From positions 1-16,717 of the forward strand of contig USHE01000016.1 in the NCBI GenBank assembly GCA_900554385.1: a stretch of 16,717 nucleotides of DNA. The letters run 5' to 3'. Every line of letters begins with the position of its first letter. The stretch's first letter is position 1. Shown here piece after piece: positions 7,007 to 13,793 of this stretch. Below the pieces are notes generated by a model. That model searched no databases. It had not been told where the DNA came from and was given only the letters and a program-made list of their open reading frames with translations. The position numbers were made by a program, and so were the translations under genes. The DNA is from an uncultured bacterium. Its GTDB lineage: Bacteria; Cyanobacteriota; Vampirovibrionia; Gastranaerophilales; Gastranaerophilaceae.

Positions 7007-8043
7007 TAAGGATAATATTTTAGCAAAATATCAGGCTCATATTGTTGAACACTATCAATACGAAAATTCGCACACAAGTTTATATCTTCAACCCGCCTGA
7101 AATCAAAACAAGATAAACCGCTATTATCTCCAAGTACCTTTGGCGCAATAAAATGATAAATCTTATCTGCAAATTTTAGCACAGAACCGTTTAAATGCCC
7201 CCCTGCTTCCACCAAAACGCTCATTATACCCATTTCAAACAGGTTATTAAAGACAAATTCCAAATCAAGGTTATTGGATTTTATAGGGGTTTTAATAAAT
7301 TCCGCAGAACCCACTGGAGATTGCAAAGTTTCATCGTAAAAAACGATTACTCTGTTATTATCATAAATTTTATATTTCCCAACAGTTTTTAATTCTCTAT
7401 CAAAAATAATATTACACCTATGCACCATAGATGGATTATCGGCAATAACTGTTGCAGATGATGTTAGAATTGCATCATATTTATTTCTGATATTTTTTAC
7501 TTCATCTCTAGCATTTGAGGAAGTTATCCACTTTGAAGACCCTGTGGAGGAAGCAACTTTACCATCCAGCGTTGAAGCAGTTTTTATAGCAACAAAAGTT
7601 TTATGCATTGTCATATTTTTTATAAATACTTCATTAAGCTTTTTACACTCATCAGAAAGAATATTTTCGATGACTTCAACCCCTGCATCTTCGAGTTTTT
7701 TAACACCGTTTCCGGCAACAACGGGATTTACATCACGCATACCGATTACGACACGCTTAATCCCTCTTTCAATAATCAAATCAGCACACGGAGGAGTTTT
7801 CCCGTAATGTGAGCAAGGTTCAAGATTAACAACAAGCGTCCCGTCTATTGTATCATCCTGCCCGAGCTTCAATAATGCATCTCTTTCTGCATGGTTGTCA
7901 CCGTATTTTTTGTGGTATCCGGTAGAAACCTCAACGCCGTCCCTGTTATACACAACACATCCTACCAGAGGGTTGGGCGATACGCTGCCGGCACCTTTTA
8001 GGGCAAGATTTATACACTTTTTCATTGATTTTTCATAATCCAT
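7003..8043 (-). CDS. ribD: Riboflavin biosynthesis bifunctional deaminase/reductase RibD
   Basis: A 346-residue enzyme that performs the second and third steps of riboflavin synthesis from the GTP-derived pyrimidine: deamination, then NADPH-dependent reduction of the ribosyl side chain. The N-terminal cytidine-deaminase-like domain has VSPNPLVGCVV (21-31) and the zinc ligands HAE (His51, Glu53 catalytic) and PCSHYGKTPPC (Cys77, Cys86). The C-terminal dihydrofolate-reductase-like domain opens with FVAIKTASTLDGKVA (150-164) and has VEAGGHLNGS near residue 285. No other rib genes are in the window. The ATG at 8043 has no Shine-Dalgarno, but TATAAA lies 8 bases before it. It is divergent from the UPF0173 gene and convergent with dnaX. 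Confidence 0.93.
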   Translation of the reverse strand: MDYEKSMKKCINLALKGAGSVSPNPLVGCVVYNRDGVEVSTGYHKKYGDNHAERDALLKLGQDDTIDGTLVVNLEPCSHYGKTPPCADLIIERGIKRVVIGMRDVNPVVAGNGVKKLEDAGVEVIENILSDECKKLNEVFIKNMTMHKTFVAIKTASTLDGKVASSTGSSKWITSSNARDEVKNIRNKYDAILTSSATVIADNPSMVHRCNIIFDRELKTVGKYKIYDNNRVIVFYDETLQSPVGSAEFIKTPIKSNNLDLEFVFNNLFEMGIMSVLVEAGGHLNGSVLKFADKIYHFIAPKVLGDNSGLSCFDFRRVEDINLCANFRIDSVQQYEPDILLKYYPY

Positions 8044-8051
8044 AGTTGTAT

Positions 8052-8059
8052 TTTATAAT
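8052..8059. promoter_or_regulatory. Overlapping divergent -10 elements of ribD and the UPF0173 gene
   Basis: TATAAT reads on the plus strand at 8054-8059 and TATAAA on the minus strand at 8057-8052. The minus-strand element is 8 bases before the ribD ATG (leaderless). The plus-strand element would start a transcript near 8066, giving a leader of about 38 bases to the ATG at 8104. Confidence 0.4.
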
Positions 8060-8103
8060 AAAAAATGGTATTTTTATATAGTAATAAAAATAAGGAGAGA
8101 ATA

Positions 8104-8769
8104 ATGGTTGATTTGAAATACATAGGACACAGTGCATTTGAATTCAAAACAGGTGATAAATCAATTCTGGTAGACCCGCTCGTATCAATAAATCCAAAAT
8201 ACGATTACAAAGAATCTAACATTGTAGATATATTCGTAACCCACGCACACGCAGATCACTTAGGCGAAGCTGTCGAAATTGCAAAAGCAAAGAAAGCAAC
8301 GATTACTGCTGTTCCAGAAATAACAAACCATATTGCCGAGAAGAAACTCAAAACCCGCCCTATAAATCTCGGAAGCTGGATAACTTACGATTGGGGACGC
8401 GCAATATTCCTTCCCGCACACCACTCAAGCTCATTTGAAGATGGAACATACGGCGGTGTTGCGGCAAGCATTATATTCGATATAGAGGGTGTTAGAATAT
8501 TTCATGCCGGAGATACCTGCCTTCATTCGGAACTAAAAATTTACAAAGAATTATACAGACCGAATATTGCACTTCTTCCTATAGGCGGAACTTACACCAT
8601 GGATGCGGAACATGCTGTTGTTGCTGCAGATTGGATTGGAGCAAAAACAGTAATACCTATGCATTACAACACCTTCCCGGAAATTCAGGCAGATTTAAAT
8701 AAATTTTTACAACTCATGCAGGTTAATAACACTCAATGCTGCATACTAAATCCTGAAGAAATTAAATAG
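8104..8769 (+). CDS. UPF0173-type metallo-beta-lactamase-fold hydrolase
   Basis: A 221-residue metal-dependent hydrolase. It opens with LKYIGHSAFEF, typical of the UPF0173 branch, and has the metal site THAHADH (His47, His49, Asp51, His52), a further AHH at 105-107, HAGDT (134-138) that supplies the next His and the bridging Asp137, and PMHYNT with His187. All ligands for a two-metal centre are present, so it should be active, but the substrate of this branch is not known. I chose the ATG at 8104 because AAGGAG (8092-8097) lies 6 bases before it and the family begins there; an upstream in-frame ATG at 8065 adds 13 residues without family similarity. A hairpin at 8797-8852 follows the stop. 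Confidence 0.88.
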   Translation: MVDLKYIGHSAFEFKTGDKSILVDPLVSINPKYDYKESNIVDIFVTHAHADHLGEAVEIAKAKKATITAVPEITNHIAEKKLKTRPINLGSWITYDWGRAIFLPAHHSSSFEDGTYGGVAASIIFDIEGVRIFHAGDTCLHSELKIYKELYRPNIALLPIGGTYTMDAEHAVVAADWIGAKTVIPMHYNTFPEIQADLNKFLQLMQVNNTQCCILNPEEIK

Positions 8770-8796
8770 TCCGTCTATGTAACATACTAATAATCC

Positions 8797-8852
8797 AAAA
8801 TATTACCGCCGATATCATTGTTAATAAAAGTAATTGGTGGTAATATTTTTTT
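8797..8852 (+). terminator. Hairpin with T-run between the UPF0173 gene and the ATP-grasp gene
   Basis: Arms AAAATATTACCGCC (8797-8810) and GGTGGTAATATTTT (8836-8849) pair over 14 bp with one G-U, enclosing a 25-base loop and ending in a run of seven T (8846-8852). It fits an intrinsic terminator, but the lower stem is A/T only and the loop is long. Its 3' edge is two bases from the ribosome site of the next gene (8855-8862), so it could also act in that gene's leader. Confidence 0.5.
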
Positions 8853-8869
8853 AGAAAAGGGGATTTTAT

Positions 8870-9853
8870 ATGGATATCTTATTTATAGTAGACCGAATAG
8901 AACTTAAATACTTTGAGTTTAATAACCTTGTAACAAATTTTTGGATTATCAGAGAATTTTTGACAAGAAACAATAATGTAAGAATAACAACAATTGATAA
9001 ACTAAGCCTACGTGGAAATCAAGCATATACACACTGCTACGAAACTTACGAACGCAACGGTAACATATTCTACGATAAACAAGATACTCTGAAAAAAATC
9101 GAAGATTTTCAACTTGTAATGTTTCGCCAAGACCCGCCTGTGGACTTAGACTACATCAACTCAACATACATATTCGATTTTGTTGACAGAAAGAAAACAA
9201 TGGTTTTGAATGAACCCCGTGCAATAAGAGATTTTAACGAAAAACTTCACGCGATAGAATTTCTTGAGTTCATGCCGGAAAATATAGTAACATCCTCAAA
9301 ATCCGACATTATGGAATTTCTGAATAAACATGAAGAAATAGTCCTAAAACCACTGAATAAATGTTTTGGTGCCGGAGTTATGTGCCTTAAAAAAGGGGAC
9401 AAAAATACATCAGTAATCATTAACTCAATGACAAACAACCAATCTACCCTCGTAATGGTGCAAAAATACATAGAAAAAGCTAAATACGGCGATAAACGGG
9501 TGCTGTTCCTCGGTAACAGAGTTCTTGACTACTGCGTACAAAAACTACCTTCCAATGACGATTTTAAATTCAACGACCATTGTGATGCGAATATTATTAA
9601 AGCTGAATTAACAGATATTGAAAAAGCAAAATTCAGTATTGTTGCAGAAAAATTAAACAATATAGGTATCTGTATGGCAGGCTTGGACGTTATTGACGGT
9701 AAAATAATAGAAATAAACGTAACAAGTCCGTGCTACTTTATAAAAGAAATAAATAACCACTTCGGATGTGAACTGGAAAAAGAAATAACGAATTTTATAA
9801 TATCGAAAGTCGAACACCCGAAATTACAGTGCAGTCTTAACGTCAGCAAGTAA
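8870..9853 (+). CDS. Glutathione-synthetase-like ATP-grasp ligase
   Basis: A 327-residue protein matching prokaryotic GshB, which joins gamma-glutamylcysteine and glycine using ATP. Shared landmarks are FRQDPPVDLDYI (85-96; MRKDPPFD in E. coli), NEPRAIRDFNEKL (114-126), IVLKPL (157-162), GDKRVLFL (207-214) and GLDVIDGKIIEINVTSP (271-287), the last giving the Mg-binding Glu and Asn. Two parts deviate: the glycine-rich ATP loop DGMGGA is NKCFGA (163-168), and the arginine and glycine-rich segment LARIP...RGNLAAGG is VQKLP...KFNDHCDA (223-240). The fold and ATP-grasp chemistry look retained but the substrates may not be those of glutathione synthesis. No gshA is nearby. The ATG at 8870 follows AAAAGGGG (8855-8862). 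Its 3' end overlaps the convergent FKG gene by 30 bases. Confidence 0.75.
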   Translation: MDILFIVDRIELKYFEFNNLVTNFWIIREFLTRNNNVRITTIDKLSLRGNQAYTHCYETYERNGNIFYDKQDTLKKIEDFQLVMFRQDPPVDLDYINSTYIFDFVDRKKTMVLNEPRAIRDFNEKLHAIEFLEFMPENIVTSSKSDIMEFLNKHEEIVLKPLNKCFGAGVMCLKKGDKNTSVIINSMTNNQSTLVMVQKYIEKAKYGDKRVLFLGNRVLDYCVQKLPSNDDFKFNDHCDANIIKAELTDIEKAKFSIVAEKLNNIGICMAGLDVIDGKIIEINVTSPCYFIKEINNHFGCELEKEITNFIISKVEHPKLQCSLNVSK

Positions 9854-11203
9854 ATGCCAGTAAGCAGGACTTATCTGATTTTTTCCTTTTTCTAACGCAA
9901 GAAGCATATCGTTATGGTTAGGGATTTTGGCTTTTACTGCAGCATTATACAAGTTATTCCAATATTTCACACGCTCAAGCTGAGTACGCTGTTCGTCTTT
10001 GTAATTAATTTGAGAAATCTTATGGTAATACCTTCGGGCAATCCTGTTTCCTGAAAGTTCTTTCATTCCAAGCAGCGGCTTAATCCCGCCATAATCAATT
10101 ACTCTGCCTTCAACTTCATTATTCTTATTCGTAATCAAGTCATCATGGAATAATCCGTATTTATGCAGATTAATTTTCTTGGTAACTTTTGGCAAATCCT
10201 TGTCTGAAAATTCTGAGATTCCAAGGTTATCAACAGTATTTAAGTAGTACACATCTATATAATCGGATTTTTCAAGCGGATGCCCTGCTGAACGTTTTAT
10301 ATACTGGGTTATATTACTTTCAGGTCCTACACCGTTGTACTTAATTTCGTCAAATATAGCACCCTTAATAAGAGCCATAAACTTATCTTCTTCATTTTTA
10401 GTTTTCATTTTTGAATAAATATCAAGAAGTGACTTTTTATAAAGATCTTTCTGCTCAGGAGGAACCACTTTTTTTGAAGCATGATCTAAAACGCTTCCGA
10501 CAACTTTCAAGTAATCCTTAGGTTTAATATTTTGAAAATAATTTTTCATTAAAGCAAGAAGAATATTAGTTTGTTCCATAGATGTTTCTTTAGGCTTAAA
10601 ACTTAACAAAACTTTTGGGTGAATAATATCTTTATCCAATTCATTTACTAAACGCAATTTAAATGTATTTTTATATTTCCCCTGATCAAGATATTTAAGC
10701 TCAACCCTATCTGTAGGTTTAATAACCCCGATTTCTTTAAAACGAGTTTCCATAGTTCTTGCAGCAGCATCTGAAATACTTGCTAATACATCTTTATCCG
10801 GAGTAAAACGCTTTCTCATTTCAGTAATTATTCTTGGAATACGTTCGGGCTGAATATTTAATTTTGCAATTTTAGGCAAAAAAGCATTAATCAAATAATT
10901 TACATTCATGCCGGATGCAATCTCAATTTTTTCGACTTCAATACCCTGCAAAATCTTATTTGCATCACTAAGAGCCTGTTTTACCTGCAATATTTTTACA
11001 GCATTTTCAGCTCCGGACTTACGCTTAAAAAGTAAAAACATATCTTTAGGCAAAGAACCGACACTGCCTTTTTCTCTTGTGTAAACCTTATTTAACTGCT
11101 CATAGTAATCCGGATTAATAATTATACGATTACTCAAGACTTTGCTTAAGCCTTTAAAATTTGGGGAATTATATGTAGAATTATTTATATTGTTAATTTG
11201 CAC
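9824..11203 (-). CDS. FKG-tagged protein with possible kinase-like C-terminal motifs
   Basis: A 459-residue protein with no family I can name. It begins MQINNINNSTYNSPNFKGLS; the PNFKG at residues 14-18 is the tag also seen in the protein at 1-696. Residues about 30-160 are helical and basic. The later part resembles a protein-kinase or aminoglycoside-phosphotransferase fold: LKYLDQGKYKNTFKLRL (169-185) as a glycine-loop-like strand pair, VLLSFKP (198-204) as a possible lysine strand, YGLFHDDLITN (349-359) like the HxDL catalytic loop and RVIDYGG (367-373) like DFG. The 15-residue distance from Asp355 to Asp370 is close to that in kinases. No signal peptide or membrane segment is obvious. The start is GTG at 11203-11201 with AAAGG about 9 bases upstream. 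A 17-bp palindrome lies in the leader at 11221-11237. Coding is certain, function is not. Confidence 0.8.
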   Translation of the reverse strand: MQINNINNSTYNSPNFKGLSKVLSNRIIINPDYYEQLNKVYTREKGSVGSLPKDMFLLFKRKSGAENAVKILQVKQALSDANKILQGIEVEKIEIASGMNVNYLINAFLPKIAKLNIQPERIPRIITEMRKRFTPDKDVLASISDAAARTMETRFKEIGVIKPTDRVELKYLDQGKYKNTFKLRLVNELDKDIIHPKVLLSFKPKETSMEQTNILLALMKNYFQNIKPKDYLKVVGSVLDHASKKVVPPEQKDLYKKSLLDIYSKMKTKNEEDKFMALIKGAIFDEIKYNGVGPESNITQYIKRSAGHPLEKSDYIDVYYLNTVDNLGISEFSDKDLPKVTKKINLHKYGLFHDDLITNKNNEVEGRVIDYGGIKPLLGMKELSGNRIARRYYHKISQINYKDEQRTQLERVKYWNNLYNAAVKAKIPNHNDMLLALEKGKNQISPAYWHLLADVKTAL

Positions 11204-11220
11204 ACATCTAACCTTTGCTT

Positions 11221-11237
11221 TTATTCAATTTGAATAA
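11221..11237. promoter_or_regulatory. Palindrome TTATTCAA-T-TTGAATAA before the FKG gene
   Basis: Perfect 8-bp arms around one base, starting 18 bases upstream of the GTG start at 11203. It is a possible operator in the leader or promoter; in A/T-rich DNA a chance origin is possible. Confidence 0.35.
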
Positions 11238-11292
11238 ATATGGTAAAGATTAATTTTTGCATAAAATATACAATATATTAACTTTTATTAAC

Positions 11293-12348
11293 TTATTTTA
11301 CCCTTGAAAATACTTCGACATTAACATCGTCAAAAGTATTTGTATTGAAATAAGCGCAAGAAGCAACCATTGCCGCGTTATCTGTACAATATTTCATAGG
11401 AGGAGCAAACACTTTATATCCTTCATTTTCAAGATTAAATATTTTTCTGCGAATTTCAGAGTTTGCAGCGACCCCGCCAGCAATAACAACTTGTTTATAA
11501 CCATTTTCTTCAGCTGCGCGTTTCAATTTTTTTAGCAATGTTGAAGATACACATTCCTGAAAACTTGCGCAAACATCATTCACAGGAAGCTCCTTTTCAT
11601 CAAACGATTTAACAAGACGCAAAACCGCAGTTTTCAATCCGCTAAAACTGAAATTATACCCGTCGACTCTTGCTTCAGGAAGATGAAAAGCCTTTGGATT
11701 TCCTTCCTGCGCAAGCTTATCCAGTCTTGGACCACCTGGATAAGGAAGCCCAATAAGACGCGCTACTTTATCATAAGCTTCTCCAACAGCGTCATCAATA
11801 GTTTCACCAAGGATATGCTGTTGGGAATATGATTTAACATCTATAATCTGCGTATGCCCCCCGCTAACGAGAAGTGCCATAAACGGTGGTTTTAGTTCAG
11901 TATCAATATAATTTCCGCAAAGGTGCGCATTCAAATGATTTACACCAATAAACGGCTTATCATAAACTAAGGCAAGAGTTATTGCAGCATTCAACCCTAC
12001 CAAAAGACACCCGACAAGTCCCGGTCCTACAGTCCCGGCAAACGCGGTAATATCTTCAGGTTCAATTCCTGCAACTTCTTTAGCCTGACTAAACGCTTCT
12101 TCGATTACAACATTAATTGAATCAAGATGTTCTCTTGCTGCAATTTCAGGAATTACTCCGCCAAATTTGGCATGAGTCTTAATTTGAGAAGCAACAACAT
12201 TGGCAATAACTTCCCTGCCGTTTTTGACGATGGCGCAAGCCGTTTCATCACAACTAGACTCAATAGCCATAATATAATTATCGTAACCGCTATCAGGTCC
12301 GATTTCAACTTTTTCTTTGCTAAATAATTTTTCTTTTAAATTTTTCAT
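11293..12348 (-). CDS. tsaD: tRNA N6-adenosine threonylcarbamoyltransferase TsaD
   Basis: A 351-residue ASKHA-fold enzyme that transfers the threonylcarbamoyl group to A37 of ANN-decoding tRNAs (t6A), working with TsaB, TsaE and TsaC, none of which is in the window. Landmarks are IESSCDET (29-36), the metal ligands HLNAH (138-142), VSGGHTQ (161-167), GGPRLDKLA (205-213), YNFSFSGLKTA (231-241), GGVAANS (291-297) and TDNAAM (322-327) with the metal-binding Asp323. The ATG at 12348 gives about 24 extra residues before the usual start of the fold; an internal ATG at 12270 (just before AIESSCDET) would give the standard length. I prefer 12348 because TATAAT sits exactly 6 bases before it, which fits a leaderless transcript, and codons between look coding. 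It is divergent from obg. Confidence 0.92.
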   Translation of the reverse strand: MKNLKEKLFSKEKVEIGPDSGYDNYIMAIESSCDETACAIVKNGREVIANVVASQIKTHAKFGGVIPEIAAREHLDSINVVIEEAFSQAKEVAGIEPEDITAFAGTVGPGLVGCLLVGLNAAITLALVYDKPFIGVNHLNAHLCGNYIDTELKPPFMALLVSGGHTQIIDVKSYSQQHILGETIDDAVGEAYDKVARLIGLPYPGGPRLDKLAQEGNPKAFHLPEARVDGYNFSFSGLKTAVLRLVKSFDEKELPVNDVCASFQECVSSTLLKKLKRAAEENGYKQVVIAGGVAANSEIRRKIFNLENEGYKVFAPPMKYCTDNAAMVASCAYFNTNTFDDVNVEVFSRVK

Positions 12349-12354
12349 ACTAAC

Positions 12355-12360
12355 ATTATA
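12355..12360 (-). promoter_or_regulatory. TATAAT -10 of tsaD (leaderless)
   Basis: The minus strand reads TATAATGTTAGTATG. A consensus -10 followed by six bases places the transcription start on the A of the ATG at 12348. There is no Shine-Dalgarno sequence and no good -35. Confidence 0.5.
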
Positions 12361-12433
12361 TAGCAAAAAAAATATTTACGGATTTTAAAAAAAACATATT
12401 CATTGTAATATAGTAAAAAAAGGATATTAATAA

Positions 12434-13717
12434 ATGCAATTTTTAGATAAAACAAAAATAAGAATAGTTTCAGGACGCGGCGGAAACGGAATGGTTGCGT
12501 GGCGCAGAGAAAAATATGTTGACAAAGGCGGACCTGCAGGCGGTGACGGTGGAAAGGGCGGAGATGTTTATCTTATTGCGGATGAAAACATGTCAACCCT
12601 AATGGATTTTAAATATAAATCAGTATTCAAAGCTGAAAGCGGTGAAAATGGCGGGATAAAGAACTGCCACGGACGCTGGGCAAAGGATTTATATATAAAA
12701 GTTCCTGTCGGAACAGTGGTAAAAGACGTTACAAGCGGAAACATCATAGCTGACTTAACTGAACATGAACAAAAAGTTCTTGTTGCTAAAGGCGGCAGAG
12801 GCGGCAGGGGCAATGCCAGATTTGCTACTGCGCAAAAGCGTGCGCCTCAATTCTGTGAACCGGGCGAACCATCTATTGAAAGAGAATTATTTTTAGAGTT
12901 AAAACTTATAGCTGATGTTGGCTTACTTGGAATGCCAAACGCAGGTAAATCTACATTCATCAGCAGAATAAGTTCTGCAAAACCAAAGATTGCAGATTAT
13001 CCTTTTACAACACTAATTCCGAACCTCGGAGTCGTAAGAAAACCCTCAGGAGACGGCTATGTTGTTGCAGATATTCCAGGACTTATTGAAGGGGCTTCAG
13101 AAGGCGTCGGGCTTGGACATGATTTTCTGCGCCACGTAGAACGCTGTAGATTTCTTGTACATATAATAGATACAACGGAAGCGGACCCTGTTGGAAATTA
13201 CGAAAAGATTAATCTCGAACTTGCAAAACACTCTGAAAAGCTCGGAAAGCTTTATCAGATTATTGCGTTGAATAAAATTGATGCAATTGACGAAGAAAAA
13301 AAGACCGAACTTCTTACAAAATTCAAACAAAAATCTAATGACGTATTTTTAATGTCAGCAGTTACAGGCGAAAATCTTGATAGCCTTGTCAACTTTATGT
13401 CACAGAAAGTTGATGAGATAGAAAAACCTGTTTCAGATATCATAGTAGAAGAAGACTTAGCGGCTTACAACAACGATGATAGTGCTTTTGAAATCGCCAA
13501 AGTTTCCAAGGATACATTTATTATTACCGGCGGAAAAATAGGACGTCTGGCGCAAGTTACGGATGAACGTAATACTGAACAAGTCATAAGATTTCAAAAT
13601 ATTCTTACCGGCATGGGGGTTTTTGACAAACTTAAATCAATGAATGTCAAAGATGGTGACACCATTATTGTCGGACACCTCGAATTTGCTTATTACGCAG
13701 ATGAATTCTACGGATAA
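12434..13717 (+). CDS. obg: GTPase Obg (CgtA/ObgE)
   Basis: A 427-residue GTP-binding protein needed for 50S ribosome assembly and linked to stress and cell-cycle control. The glycine-rich Obg domain (1-158) has the repeats GRGGNG, GGPAGGDGGKGGDV (32-45) and KGGRGGRGN (119-127). The G domain carries GMPNAGKST (G1, 166-174), DYPFTT (188-193), DIPGLIEGA (213-221), NKID (280-283) and SAV (308-310). A C-terminal OCT domain (about 345-425) is present and ends GHLEFAYYADEFYG, so the protein is the full three-domain form. The ATG at 12434 has AAAGGA (12419-12424) 9 bases upstream. It is divergent from tsaD, 85 bases between start codons. Confidence 0.95.
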   Translation: MQFLDKTKIRIVSGRGGNGMVAWRREKYVDKGGPAGGDGGKGGDVYLIADENMSTLMDFKYKSVFKAESGENGGIKNCHGRWAKDLYIKVPVGTVVKDVTSGNIIADLTEHEQKVLVAKGGRGGRGNARFATAQKRAPQFCEPGEPSIERELFLELKLIADVGLLGMPNAGKSTFISRISSAKPKIADYPFTTLIPNLGVVRKPSGDGYVVADIPGLIEGASEGVGLGHDFLRHVERCRFLVHIIDTTEADPVGNYEKINLELAKHSEKLGKLYQIIALNKIDAIDEEKKTELLTKFKQKSNDVFLMSAVTGENLDSLVNFMSQKVDEIEKPVSDIIVEEDLAAYNNDDSAFEIAKVSKDTFIITGGKIGRLAQVTDERNTEQVIRFQNILTGMGVFDKLKSMNVKDGDTIIVGHLEFAYYADEFYG

Positions 13718-13725
13718 TTTATCCG
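13711..13725 (+). terminator. Short palindrome CGGATAA-T-TTATCCG over the obg stop codon
   Basis: Seven-base arms overlap the obg TAA (13715-13717) and are followed by ACTTTATCTT, which is only weakly T-rich. It may be a weak terminator; the evidence is slight. Confidence 0.25.
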
Positions 13726-13744
13726 ACTTTATCTTAATATAATA

Positions 13745-13773
13745 TTGATTTTTCACTGAACATAATGTAAAAT
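13745..13773 (+). promoter_or_regulatory. Promoter of the amidohydrolase-fold gene
   Basis: TTGATT (13745-13750), a 17-base spacer and TAAAAT (13768-13773) match a housekeeping sigma promoter. Transcription would start near 13780, just before the ribosome site AAAAGGGG (13781-13788). Confidence 0.5.
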
Positions 13774-13793
13774 TGTTTTCAAAAGGGGATATT

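Noticed and set aside
8065..8103. Upstream start of the UPF0173 protein at 8065
   Set aside because: The ATG at 8104 has a consensus ribosome site and begins exactly where the family does.
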